Assembly (NCBI GenBank): GCA_001899205.1 | Contig: MKVL01000005.1 | Location: 183,335-247,334, forward strand | From: Mesorhizobium sp. 65-26 | Lineage (GTDB): Bacteria > Pseudomonadota > Alphaproteobacteria > Rhizobiales > Rhizobiaceae | DNA length: 64,000 nt | Direction of reading: 5' to 3' | Shown here: positions 52,819-61,943 of the stretch, in pieces | Layout: each line of letters starts with the position of its first letter | Position numbering within the stretch: position 1 is the first letter of the stretch | Notes under the pieces: model-generated | Told to the model about the DNA's origin: nothing | Seen by the model: the letters and a program-made list of their open reading frames with translations, nothing else | Database searches by the model: none | Position numbers and translations under genes: made by a program

Positions 52819-54084
52819 TCAGCCACGGGCGAGATGGCCCGCCGCGTTCAGATATTCGAGAGCGATGCCGGCGGCCCGGAAGTCGAGCTGGTCGCGCCGG
52901 CTGCGCAAGGTGGTCACGTCGCGCCAGTAGCGCTGCAGCTTCTGGCCGTTGCGGGAGGCGGCGGAACTGGCCGTGCGCAGCAACGTCTCCACGACATCGG
53001 CGACCAGCTTCTCGACCATGTGGTACATGCCGTCGAGCCGCACGCCCGCCTCGTTCGTGAAGGGCACGGCGCCAGCAATCGAGCGGGCCGACCTTTCCAT
53101 ATAGATCTCGGCGCCACGGATGGCGGCGGCGCGAGCCGTATCAGCCGTCACCAGCGCCAGGCCCAGCGTACGCTGGTAGTCCTCCATGTCGATGCGCAGC
53201 CTTCCCGACAGGCCGGCATTCCTGGTCTTCATGATGTGGATGTACTCGTCGATCGCGGCCTCGGCCGTGCCGACGGCCATGGCAGCCAGGCTGCCCTCGG
53301 CGAAGGCGTTGAACAGGCCGCCATAGAGCGGCTCGCCGCCATGCAGCCGGCTGCCCGGCGTGTCGCCGAACAATGTCGCGGCGTGGTTCATGCGGATGGT
53401 CATGTGGTTCGGGACGAAAACCTCCTCGAGCACGACGCCGTTGGAGCCGCTGCCGCGCATGCCGAGCATGTCGCCCCAGTCGTCGAGGACCGTGAAGTGC
53501 CCCTTCGGCACGATGACGGTGAGCGTCGGCGCGATCCAGCTCGTCTCGCGGCTGGCGGTGCGGCCGTGGATGTCGGGCACGCTCATGCCGCCCATGAAGA
53601 AATCGGCATACGGCGCGCCGGAGCAATAGGCCCATTTGCCGCTGACGCGGTAGCCGCCATCGACCGGCATGGCGATGGCCCGGTCCGCGTTGAAGCTCCA
53701 GGGGGCGCAGAAGTCGGGACCGCCGGCGAACACCTCGTCCTGCCCTTCCTTTTCGAGGTAGGACGAGACCTGCACGGCATGCGCCGCGCCCAGCGCATAC
53801 CACCAGCCGGTCGACGGGCAACCGCGGGCGATCTCCATGATGACGGCATAGAAGCTTGGCAGCGGCATCTGGTACCCGCCATAGGCGCGGGGCGACAGCA
53901 TGCGGAACAGGCCGGCGTCGCGTAGCGCCCGCGCCGCCTCGGGGCCGGGGTGACCACGTTCCTCGCAGGCCTGCTGCTCCTCGCGCAGCAGCGGCTGGAG
54001 CGCACGCGCCCGGCGGACGAGCTCGTCCAGGTCCGGGGCCGTTTCATCGACCCGGTCTGCCGCCTTGGTGTTCGCCTGGCCCAT
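52819..54084 (-). CDS. Acyl-CoA dehydrogenase-fold flavin monooxygenase (HsaA/DszC type)
   Basis: A 421-residue group D flavin monooxygenase with the acyl-CoA dehydrogenase fold. It has LRDAGLFRMLSPRAYGGYQMPL near residue 60, IARGCPSTGWWYALGAAH near 85, a GGYRVSGKWAYCSGAPYADFF substrate/flavin strand near 140, and a C-terminal helical domain. It uses reduced flavin from the neighbouring reductase. Substrates in the family are phenols, indoles and sulfur or nitrogen heterocycles. The ATG at 54084 has AAGGAGG upstream. Confidence 0.9.
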   Translation of the reverse strand: MGQANTKAADRVDETAPDLDELVRRARALQPLLREEQQACEERGHPGPEAARALRDAGLFRMLSPRAYGGYQMPLPSFYAVIMEIARGCPSTGWWYALGAAHAVQVSSYLEKEGQDEVFAGGPDFCAPWSFNADRAIAMPVDGGYRVSGKWAYCSGAPYADFFMGGMSVPDIHGRTASRETSWIAPTLTVIVPKGHFTVLDDWGDMLGMRGSGSNGVVLEEVFVPNHMTIRMNHAATLFGDTPGSRLHGGEPLYGGLFNAFAEGSLAAMAVGTAEAAIDEYIHIMKTRNAGLSGRLRIDMEDYQRTLGLALVTADTARAAAIRGAEIYMERSARSIAGAVPFTNEAGVRLDGMYHMVEKLVADVVETLLRTASSAASRNGQKLQRYWRDVTTLRSRRDQLDFRAAGIALEYLNAAGHLARG

Positions 54085-54129
54085 CACCGGCCTCCTTGTG
54101 CGCAGGGCGAGCATGCCCGTCAGCGTAAA

Positions 54130-54161
54130 GTCTAGGCGTCCGCGCTGCGCCCGAAATACCC
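54130..54161 (-). promoter_or_regulatory. GGGTAT-N20-CTAGAC signature upstream of the monooxygenase
   Basis: On the minus strand GGGTAT (54161-54156) is followed 20 bases later by CTAGAC (54135-54130), 46 bp before the start at 54084. It is the best match to the copy at 52121-52090. Confidence 0.45.
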
Positions 54162-54286
54162 TCCCCCGGCGACCGGCGGTTTCAGGCCGGCTGCCCTGGC
54201 GGCATCACCCTTTGCGAGGATAACCAGCGGCGCCCATCCCCGCTAAGCTCCGTGGCGGGAACGCTGGATCGAGTGGTTCCGCGAGC

Positions 54287-54952
54287 ATGGAAAGCGTGAC
54301 GATGAGAAAAGACCGGGCCCTTATCCTCGACTTTGGCGGGGTTGTGACACGCACGCTGTTCGAGACCCACGACATCACCGAAAAATCGCTCGGCCTGCCC
54401 GCCGGCTCGCTCTCCTGGCTTGGACCGTTCGACACCTCGACCGACCCGCTGTGGGTTTCGATGCAGAGGCGCGAGATCACCGAGCGGCAGTACTGGGAGG
54501 CGCGTGCCGCCGAGGTTGGTCGCCTGCTCGGCGAGGACTGGAGCGACGTGCAGACCTTCGTTCGCCGGGCGCGGGGCGCGGACCCGGATCTGGTGGTGCG
54601 GCCGGAAGCGCGCCAGGCCATCCGCGAGGCGCGAGAGGCGGGGCTGCGGCTGGCCATCCTGTCCAACGAGCTCGACCTTTTCTACGGCGCGGACTTCCGC
54701 AAGCGGCTGCCGCTGATCGAGCAGTTCGACGTTGTGGTGGACGCGACCTATACCGGCATCCTGAAGCCGGACCCGAGGGCCTATGAGCTGGTTATTGCCG
54801 CGCTCGGCCTGGCACGCGAGAACTGCGTCTTCGTCGACGACCAGCGCAAGAACATCGAGGGCGCCCTCGCGGTCGAACTGCCCTGCGTGCATTTCGACGT
54901 CATGGAACCGGCCGCGAGCTACGATCAGGCGCTGTCGATGCTGGGCATCTGA
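54287..54952 (+). CDS. HAD-superfamily hydrolase (epoxide hydrolase/YihX-like)
   Basis: A 221-residue HAD hydrolase. Motif I is LILDFGGVVT with the nucleophilic Asp, motif II is AILSNELD, motif III is GILKPDPRAYE and motif IV is VFVDDQRKNIEGA. A helical cap lies between I and II. It removes phosphate or a related group from a small molecule. ATG 54287 and ATG 54302 are both possible. It diverges from the monooxygenase gene. Confidence 0.9.
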   Translation: MESVTMRKDRALILDFGGVVTRTLFETHDITEKSLGLPAGSLSWLGPFDTSTDPLWVSMQRREITERQYWEARAAEVGRLLGEDWSDVQTFVRRARGADPDLVVRPEARQAIREAREAGLRLAILSNELDLFYGADFRKRLPLIEQFDVVVDATYTGILKPDPRAYELVIAALGLARENCVFVDDQRKNIEGALAVELPCVHFDVMEPAASYDQALSMLGI

Positions 54953-55317
54953 GCCCGGCCTCGCTGTCGGTATCCCCACGGTCTCCAACGCAAGCAGAAC
55001 CACGCAAGGCAAGGTGGCGGGCGACGCATTCGCGCCTCGCTGTTCTGCCTGGCCGGCCCCCAATGGGGCGCGCGACCGTTCGCTCCAGCCGGCCTCTTCA
55101 CCCTCAAAGGGTATGGATCGGCCCAAGGAATGGACCATCATGACCCTTGCATGGACAGCGCATGGCGCCGGTGGACCGGCGAATTCAGGACCAAGGCCGG
55201 GCTGCCCGCAGGATAGCCTCTAGGCGGGCTTCATGCTGGCTTGCGCGGTGCGAACCGAGGCCATTCAACGACAAGCAAGGTCAGCCGGGAGGGCTGATCC
55301 AAGCGAGGGGAATTTTC
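54953..55317. other. 365-bp gap upstream of the dipeptide-type importer
   Basis: No convincing gene. AAAGGGTATGG at about 55107-55116 repeats the GGGTAT word seen before other units of this cluster, but without a following CTA word at the expected spacing. The ribosome binding site GAGGGG (about 55305-55311) precedes the binding-protein ATG. Nothing else recognisable. Confidence 0.45.
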
Positions 55318-56844
55318 ATGACATTCGAGATTCGCAGGAGAAGCTTCCTCAAGGGCGCCGTCGGCCTTGCCGCGTTCAGCGCGGTGGGCGGGCTGGCCAG
55401 CCAGGCGACCGCGGCCCAGACGCCGGCCAAGGGCGGAAAGCTGACGATCGGAACGCAAGGCCAGGCAGGACTGGGGCCGATCGACCCGCACCGCCCGTCG
55501 GGCGACCTCGGCATCAACATCGCCAACCAGTTCAACGTCTTCGAGGCCCTGACCAAGCAGTCCAACGAGGGCGGCATCGAGATGTGCCTGGCGGAATCGG
55601 TGACGCCGGGCGACGATACCGCAACCGTGTGGGTCATCAAGATCAAGAAGGGCGTGAGCTTCCACAACGGCAACGAATTGAAGGCCGACGACGTCATCTT
55701 CAGCCTCAAGCGCATCCGCGAGCCGGGCACGATGACCGGCGGCCATATCGGCCCGGTGAAATCCTACGAGAAGGTCGACAATCACACAGTGCGGCTCGTG
55801 CTCGAGGCGCCGAGAAGCTGGTTCCCGATCGCCCTGTCCGATCCCTATTCCAGCATCCTGCCGGCCGGCTACGATCCGAAGGCGCCGGTCGGAACGGGAC
55901 CCTTCAAGTATGGCGCCGTGGTCCAGTCGCAGTCCGTCACGCTCGACCGCTTCGACAAGTATCACGGCACGCCGGCGCTGCTCGACTCGGTGGTGCTGCG
56001 GCCATTCGAGGACGCCTCGGCGATGCTCAACGCGCTGCAGTCGGGACAGATCGACATCATCAACGATGTCGACGCCTCGCTGATCGGCGAGGTCGAGGGC
56101 GACACCAAGTTCAAGGTCTACAACTCGCCGACGGGCAAGTTCTATCCGATCCAGATGCGCACCGACGTCGCGCCATTCAACGACGTGCGCCTGCGCCAGG
56201 CACTGCGCCTGGTCATCGACCGCCAGGCGGTGCTCAACTCGGTGTACAATGGCAACGCGGCTCTCGCGAGCGATCTCTACGGGCGCTATGATCCCGACTT
56301 CGACAAGGCTCTCACCCGCGAGCGTGACGTGGCAAAGGCGAAGTCGCTGATCGAGGAGGCGGGCCTGACCGGCACCGCGCTCGAGCTGGTCATGTACAAC
56401 GACATGGCCACTGCCCTGGTGCTTGCCGACAACGCCAAGGAGATCGGCATCAACATCACGGTCAAGCAACTGGACGGCGCCTCCTTCTTCAACGAGGAGT
56501 ACATGGAGCGCCACTTCTTCGGCGGAGACTACTGGCCTTCCGGACCGATCTTCCTGATCTCCTCGCTCGCCGATGGACCCAATGCCGGCCTCGACCAGAT
56601 CCGCTGGCGCGACGCCGAATATCTCGACCTGTGGAAGAAGGCCTCCAACACGCTGGATGCAGCAGCCCGCCGCGACATCACCATGAAGCTGCAGGACATC
56701 CTGTTCGAGCGGGGCGGCTGGATCATTCCGGTCTACATCAACGAGCTGGCGCTGTGTAAGGCCGAGGTCGCCGGGCTGCCGGCGTTCGACCAGAGCGGCG
56801 CGGGCATCTACCGGGCGCTGCCCGGCCTCGGCTTCGCCAGCTGA
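55318..56844 (+). CDS. Dipeptide-type ABC importer, periplasmic binding protein (Tat-type signal)
   Basis: A 508-residue family-5 solute-binding protein. The N-terminus has a twin-arginine motif (RRRSFLKGAVG) and cleavage near ATAAQT. The chain shows the family pattern: KKGVSFHNGNELKADDVIFSLKRI near residue 120, VGTGPFKYG near 195, and RQALRLVIDRQAVLNSVYNGNA near 290. Ligands of the family are peptides, opines, nickel complexes or glycosides. It opens a four-gene operon with two permeases and a fused ATPase. Confidence 0.93.
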   Translation: MTFEIRRRSFLKGAVGLAAFSAVGGLASQATAAQTPAKGGKLTIGTQGQAGLGPIDPHRPSGDLGINIANQFNVFEALTKQSNEGGIEMCLAESVTPGDDTATVWVIKIKKGVSFHNGNELKADDVIFSLKRIREPGTMTGGHIGPVKSYEKVDNHTVRLVLEAPRSWFPIALSDPYSSILPAGYDPKAPVGTGPFKYGAVVQSQSVTLDRFDKYHGTPALLDSVVLRPFEDASAMLNALQSGQIDIINDVDASLIGEVEGDTKFKVYNSPTGKFYPIQMRTDVAPFNDVRLRQALRLVIDRQAVLNSVYNGNAALASDLYGRYDPDFDKALTRERDVAKAKSLIEEAGLTGTALELVMYNDMATALVLADNAKEIGINITVKQLDGASFFNEEYMERHFFGGDYWPSGPIFLISSLADGPNAGLDQIRWRDAEYLDLWKKASNTLDAAARRDITMKLQDILFERGGWIIPVYINELALCKAEVAGLPAFDQSGAGIYRALPGLGFAS

Positions 56845-56845
56845 C

Positions 56846-57793
56846 ATGCTCTGGCGGCACGTTATCAGACGATCGGCACTGGGGGTCTTCACCCTCTTCC
56901 TGATATCGCTGATCATCTTCTTCGCCACCAACGTGCTGCCAGGCGACGCCGCGCGCGCCATACTCGGGCGCAGCGCAACGCCGGAGGCCGTGGCCATGCT
57001 GAAGAGCCAGCTCGGCATGGACCGGCCTCTTTCGGTGCAATACCTGGCCTGGATGGGGGGCATCCTCCATCTCGACATGGGCATGTCGTTCATCAGCCGC
57101 GGACCTGTCTGGGACATTGTCGCGCCGCGGCTGATGAACACGCTGCTCCTGCTTGCCGCCACCAGCCTGGTGGCGTTGCCGGTTTCCTTCGTCATCGGAA
57201 CGGTCATGGCGATCAAGCCCGGCCGCCTGTTCGACAACGCGATGAACGGCTTCCTGATCGGCACCGCCGGTATCCCTGAATTCGTCATCGCGATCATCCT
57301 GGTGTTGCTGCTTTCGACCCAGGTATTTCACCTGCTGCCGTCGACGGCGCTGGTACCACCGGGGCAGTCTGTGCTGGAGAACCCGCAGGTGCTGGTGCTT
57401 CCGGTGCTGACGCTGACCTTCGCGGTCATGCCCTATCTCGGCCGCCTCATCCGGGCCTCGCTGATGGATGCGCTGGCATCCGAATATGTCGTCACGGCCA
57501 GGCTGAAGGGCCTGTCGCCGCGTGTCGTGCTGCTGCGCCACGCCATGCGCAACAGCTTGGTGCCGTCGATCCAGGCCGCGGCGCTGACGCTTGCCTACAT
57601 CCTCGGCGGCGCCGTGGTGGTGGAGTTCATCTTCCAGTATCCCGGCCTCGGCAGCGCGCTGCAATCGGCCGTCGCGCAGCGCGATGTGTTCGTGATCCAG
57701 GCGATCGTGCTGATCTTCGCCTTCGGCTATATCGCCTTCAACATGGTGGCCGACATTCTGACGATTCTCATGACGCCGCGTCTGAGAAGCTGA
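56846..57793 (+). CDS. Dipeptide-type ABC importer permease (DppB family)
   Basis: A 315-residue permease: N-terminal helix after MLWRHVIRR, the FFATNVLPGDAARAILG periplasmic region, SLVALPVSFVIGTVMA, and the EAA loop TARLKGLSPRVVLLRHAMRNSLVPSIQ. It starts one base after the binding-protein stop. Confidence 0.94.
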   Translation: MLWRHVIRRSALGVFTLFLISLIIFFATNVLPGDAARAILGRSATPEAVAMLKSQLGMDRPLSVQYLAWMGGILHLDMGMSFISRGPVWDIVAPRLMNTLLLLAATSLVALPVSFVIGTVMAIKPGRLFDNAMNGFLIGTAGIPEFVIAIILVLLLSTQVFHLLPSTALVPPGQSVLENPQVLVLPVLTLTFAVMPYLGRLIRASLMDALASEYVVTARLKGLSPRVVLLRHAMRNSLVPSIQAAALTLAYILGGAVVVEFIFQYPGLGSALQSAVAQRDVFVIQAIVLIFAFGYIAFNMVADILTILMTPRLRS

Positions 57794-57808
57794 TCCCGAA
57801 GTGACCGC

Positions 57809-58684
57809 ATGAGTTCCCTTCCCACCCTTCACGGCCCGACATGGTTTCTGGCGTTCCGCGAGGCATCACGCTATCGCCGCACCAGGATCGGCATCGCGGT
57901 CACGCTGCTGGTGATTGCGCTTGCCCTGCTCGGCCCGTTGATCGCGCCCTACCGGCCCGACGCCTTCGTCGGCCGGCCGTTCATGCCGCCCGGCGGCGGC
58001 TTCCTGCTGGGCACCGACTTCCGCGGCCGCGACGTGCTGTCGAGGCTGCTCTACGGCGGCATTCCGGTGGTGTGGATGTCGTTCGCGGCCGCATCCATCG
58101 GCATGGTGCTCGGCGTCACGGTGGGGCTGGTCGCGGCCTACAGCAAGGGCTGGGTCGACGAGTTCCTGATGCGGGTGATGGACGTCTTCCTGTCGATCCC
58201 GCTCATCATCTTCGTGCTCCTGTTCGTGTCGCTGATCGGCACGAAGGAATGGCTGGTGGTGCTGCTGGTCGGTGTCGCCCACATGCCGCAGGTGGCGCGC
58301 ATCACGCGCGGCGTCGCCGCCGACATCGTGGAGCGCGAGTTCGTGCAGTTCGCCGAGGCGCTGAGCGTGCCGCGCTGGCGCATCCTGTGGCGCGAGATCC
58401 TGCCCAACATCACCACGCCGCTGCTGGTCGAGTTCGGTATACGCATCGTCTGGTCGATCGCCGGCATCGCCGCGCTGAGCGTCATGGGCTACGGCATCCA
58501 GCCGCCGAACGCCGATTGGGGACTGATGATCAACGAGAACCGCGGGCGCATCGCCACCCGGCCACTGCCCGTGCTGGCGCCCGGCCTGTGCATCGCCATC
58601 TTCGCTTTCGGTATCAACATGATCGCGGAAGGCATCGCCGGCACCATTTCGGGAACCAGCCGCAAGTCGGGAGGCGAGGCGTGA
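57809..58684 (+). CDS. Dipeptide-type ABC importer permease (DppC family)
   Basis: A 291-residue permease: N-terminal cytoplasmic helix, first membrane helix IGIAVTLLVIALALLGPLIAPY, the LLGTDFRGRDVLSRLLYGG motif near residue 68, and the EAA loop AEALSVPRWRILWREILPNITTPLLV. Its stop overlaps the GTG of the ATPase gene (GTGA). Confidence 0.94.
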   Translation: MSSLPTLHGPTWFLAFREASRYRRTRIGIAVTLLVIALALLGPLIAPYRPDAFVGRPFMPPGGGFLLGTDFRGRDVLSRLLYGGIPVVWMSFAAASIGMVLGVTVGLVAAYSKGWVDEFLMRVMDVFLSIPLIIFVLLFVSLIGTKEWLVVLLVGVAHMPQVARITRGVAADIVEREFVQFAEALSVPRWRILWREILPNITTPLLVEFGIRIVWSIAGIAALSVMGYGIQPPNADWGLMINENRGRIATRPLPVLAPGLCIAIFAFGINMIAEGIAGTISGTSRKSGGEA

Positions 58685-60516
58685 TCCAGGCGACCCAGAC
58701 GGAGGCGCGCTTCGCGGTCGACGTGCGCGGCCTGCGCGTGGAGCTGCCGGGCGGCGGCGACATCGTCGACGATGTGAGCTTCTCGATCCGCGCCGGCGAG
58801 GTGCTTGGCGTCGTGGGCGAGTCCGGTTCGGGCAAGACCACGGTCGGCATGGCCTTGCTGGGCTTCGCGCGCGGCGGGGCCCGGATAACCGGCGGCACGG
58901 TTCACATAGCCGGCGACACAAGCACCAACATGCTGGCTCTCGACAGCGAGAAGAAGCGACTGCTGCGCGGCAAGACGGTGGCGTATGTGCCGCAGGACCC
59001 GGCCTCGGCGCTCAATCCGTCGCTGCGCATCGGGCTGCAGCTCGCCGAGGTGATCGAGGCGCACGAACCCAGCACGCAGCGCGCGGAGATCGAGCGGCGC
59101 ATCGAAGCGGTCATGGCGGCGGTCGGCCTGCCGACGGACAAGGTGTTCCTCGAGCGCTATCCGCACCAGCTTTCGGGCGGCCAGCAGCAACGCATCGGCA
59201 TCGGCATGGCGGTGATCCTCGCCCCCAAGCTCATCGTCCTCGACGAGCCGACCACCGGCCTCGACGTGACGACGCAGAACAAGATCCTCGACGTCGTCAA
59301 GAAGCTGTGCCGCGAGCAGGGTATCGGCGCGCTGCACGTCACCCACGACCTGTCGGTGATCGCCAACATAGCGGACCAGATCATGGTCATGTATTCGGGC
59401 CGGGTGGTGGAGCTCGGCCGGGTCGAGACCATCCTGACCGACCCGCAACATCCCTATACGCGCGCCCTGCTCGGCGCGGTCCCCGAGCTACGCTACCGCA
59501 CGCAGCTGACGACCATTCCGGGCGCCGCCGCGCGACCGGCGAACCGCCCGTCGGGCTGCTTCTTCCATCCTCGCTGCCCGGCGGCAGAACCCGCCTGCAA
59601 GGCGGAGCCCATCGGCTTCACGGAGGTCGTCGCCAGGCACTGGGTGCGCTGCCTGAACGCCGGCAGCGGCTGCGGGACGCGGCCCGAGCGACTGCCCGAC
59701 CCGGCCATGGCTTCCGGCGGCAAGCCGGTGCTCGACGTGCGCGCGCTTTCCGTTTCCTACAGCAACTACCGCGTCCTCGACGGGGTGAGCTTCACCGCCG
59801 ACCGAGGCGAGTGCCTGGCCATCGTCGGCGAATCCGGCTCGGGCAAGAGCACGCTGTCGCGCGCGCTGATCGGGCTCGTCAGGCAGCAGGCGAGCACGGT
59901 GCTGTTCGACGGCACGCCGCTCGCGCCGCGCGCCCGCGACAGGTCGCGCCAGCAGTTGCAGGCGATCCAGTATATTTTCCAGAGCCCGCACAATTCGCTC
60001 AACCCGCGCCAGACCGTCGAGCAGCTCGTCGGGCTGGTGTACGACACCTTCCACAGAACCGACCGGAACCGGCGGCGCGAGGCGATCGCCAACGTGCTGT
60101 CGCAGGTCGGCCTGACGCCCGAGACCATGAACGTCTTTCCAGACCAGCTTTCAGGCGGCGAGCGCCAGCGTGTCGCCATTGCCCGCGCGCTGGCGGCGGA
60201 TCCCGAAATCCTGGTCTGCGACGAGATCACCTCGGCGCTCGACGTCTCCGTGCGGGCGGCCATCGTCAACCTGCTCAAGGAGCTCAAGGCACGGCGCAAA
60301 CTCACCATGCTGTTCGTGACACACAATCTGGCGCTGGTGCGCAACCTCGCCGACCGGGTGCTGGTGTTGCACAAGGGCGAGGTCGCCGAGATCGGCCCGG
60401 TCGGCGAGGTGATCGACCGGCCGCGCCACGCTTACACCCGCCAGTTGCTCGCCAACGCGCTGGAGGCGGACCTCGATCATCGCGTGGAGGCGCCGCAGCC
60501 TGCCCTGCGCGCCTGA
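58681..60516 (+). CDS. Fused DppD-DppF-type ABC importer ATPase
   Basis: A 611-residue protein with two complete ABC domains in one chain. Domain 1: [50 protein letters not shown], then the oligopeptide-transporter C-terminal Cys-rich stretch CFFHPRCPAAEPAC. Domain 2: [52 protein letters not shown]. Both P-loops look functional. Such fusions replace separate DppD and DppF. The GTG start is fixed by the overlap with the permease stop. Confidence 0.94.
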   Translation: MIQATQTEARFAVDVRGLRVELPGGGDIVDDVSFSIRAGEVLGVVGESGSGKTTVGMALLGFARGGARITGGTVHIAGDTSTNMLALDSEKKRLLRGKTVAYVPQDPASALNPSLRIGLQLAEVIEAHEPSTQRAEIERRIEAVMAAVGLPTDKVFLERYPHQLSGGQQQRIGIGMAVILAPKLIVLDEPTTGLDVTTQNKILDVVKKLCREQGIGALHVTHDLSVIANIADQIMVMYSGRVVELGRVETILTDPQHPYTRALLGAVPELRYRTQLTTIPGAAARPANRPSGCFFHPRCPAAEPACKAEPIGFTEVVARHWVRCLNAGSGCGTRPERLPDPAMASGGKPVLDVRALSVSYSNYRVLDGVSFTADRGECLAIVGESGSGKSTLSRALIGLVRQQASTVLFDGTPLAPRARDRSRQQLQAIQYIFQSPHNSLNPRQTVEQLVGLVYDTFHRTDRNRRREAIANVLSQVGLTPETMNVFPDQLSGGERQRVAIARALAADPEILVCDEITSALDVSVRAAIVNLLKELKARRKLTMLFVTHNLALVRNLADRVLVLHKGEVAEIGPVGEVIDRPRHAYTRQLLANALEADLDHRVEAPQPALRA

Positions 60517-60548
60517 CGAGCCTACCGAGGCAGGGCAACTCCATCCAG

Positions 60549-60593
60549 GTTTTGCCATTGCGGAAAGCAAAACGGGTTCCGCGTCGCGGAACC
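60549..60593. terminator. Double hairpin between convergent genes
   Basis: GTTTTGC (60549-60555) pairs with GCAAAAC (60567-60573). Directly after, GGTTCCGC (60575-60582) pairs with GCGGAACC (60586-60593). The two stems fill the 102-bp gap between the convergent ATPase and Tm-1-like genes and probably end transcription from both sides. The second stem could also be a dispersed repeat. Confidence 0.6.
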
Positions 60594-60618
60594 GTTCCAA
60601 AAGATCGTCTGGAGAATG

Positions 60619-61905
60619 TCAGGCCGTCGGCATCGCGGCGCGCAGCCCGCGCGCCTCGCCGGCCGGCGAGGCCACGGTGCCATCGGAGATCCAGCGGTCG
60701 AAGACCGCCATGACCGCGTCGGCGAAGGCCTTGTCGTTGATGTGGGCGTCGATGGCGGTGACGGGCACCGACGGGTCGAGGCGCTCGCGCAATTCCTCGA
60801 AGAACGCTGCCAGCGCCGGCGGATCGTAGCCGATCTCGCCCTCGCGATCCCACTCCTGGATGCCGCGCAGCGGCAGCACGACATGCAGCGGCCCCCTGGC
60901 GGCATTGAGCCGGACGGCGATCTCGCGCGCCGTGTGGCGACGCTCGGCCTCGGTCAGCGTCACCGACGAGATCAGCTTGTTGTGCACATGGCACGGCCGA
61001 TCCTCGAAACGCTCCGGCAGCGGCTGCCAGGTCGGCAGGTCGACGAGATCGGCGGTGCCGGGAGCAACGATCTGCGGCAGGCCCACCTGCCCCACGCGCG
61101 ACAACCTTTCCGGACCGCTGTTGACGATCGAGCCATGGATGCCGTTGTTGAACTCCTGCAGGCACAGGTCGAACACAGCCGCCAGCTTGCCCTGCTCGGC
61201 GAGGCTTTCCATTGCCCGCCCCCCCATGCCCTGGGCGTGGAAGAACGCGGCCTCGTAGCCGCGCGCGGCCAGCGCCGGCTTGAGATGGCGCATGTATTTC
61301 AGCGACGCGTTGCCGAGCGAGGAGACGCCGACCAGCGGCCGCCCGTCGGTCACACCGCAAGCGGTACGGGCGGCGCCGAGCACGGCGCCCGCAGCCTGGC
61401 TGAGCGCCGAACGGCAGATCGCGTTGAGACCGTAGAGGCCGCCCGCCCAGAGGATCATCTGGACATCGGCGGCAAGTCGATCGGGCGGGATCAGCGCCGA
61501 GAAGGCGACGGTGGAGATGATGTATTTCGGCACGCCGATCGGCAGCGCGAGCGCGACGTCGAGCGCAAGATCCGTGCCCATGGTGCCGCCAAGCGATATC
61601 ATGGCGTCGAAGCGGCGCTCGGCCAGCAACGTCAGGGCCAGCACGCGCGCGCCCTTGCTCATCAGCGCCATGGCATGGTTCTCGTCGCCGGCCGCGATGA
61701 CTTCGGCGATCGTCACGCCGGCGGCGGCGGCAACGTCGTGCTTGGAGATCGCAACCGGTTCGTCGGTATCGCCGAGAACACTGACATCCATGGCCAGCAC
61801 GGCGCCACCATCGCCCTCGATGACCTCGCGCAGGAAGGCGAGCTCTTCCTTCTTGGTGTCGAAGGTCCCGATGACGAGGACGGTCTTGCGGCGGTCGGCG
61901 GGCAT
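60619..61905 (-). CDS. Tm-1-like ATP-binding (UPF0261) protein
   Basis: A 428-residue protein of the UPF0261/Tm-1 N-terminal family. It begins KTVLVIGTFDTKKEELAFLREVIE and has ISLGGTMGTDLALDVALALPIGVPKYIISTVAF near residue 115, GVSSLGNASLKYMRHLKPAL near 200 and a NNGIHGSIVNSGPER stretch near 265. In other genomes these proteins often sit with a TIM-barrel PEP-mutase-like partner, which is absent here. The enzymatic role is not established to my knowledge. The start is ATG 61905. ATG 61959 would overlap the aldehyde dehydrogenase stop. Confidence 0.9.
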   Translation of the reverse strand: MPADRRKTVLVIGTFDTKKEELAFLREVIEGDGGAVLAMDVSVLGDTDEPVAISKHDVAAAAGVTIAEVIAAGDENHAMALMSKGARVLALTLLAERRFDAMISLGGTMGTDLALDVALALPIGVPKYIISTVAFSALIPPDRLAADVQMILWAGGLYGLNAICRSALSQAAGAVLGAARTACGVTDGRPLVGVSSLGNASLKYMRHLKPALAARGYEAAFFHAQGMGGRAMESLAEQGKLAAVFDLCLQEFNNGIHGSIVNSGPERLSRVGQVGLPQIVAPGTADLVDLPTWQPLPERFEDRPCHVHNKLISSVTLTEAERRHTAREIAVRLNAARGPLHVVLPLRGIQEWDREGEIGYDPPALAAFFEELRERLDPSVPVTAIDAHINDKAFADAVMAVFDRWISDGTVASPAGEARGLRAAMPTA

Positions 61906-61943
61906 GGCGTCGCGGCTCTTGCGGAATGCGGTACCGGGTGCGG

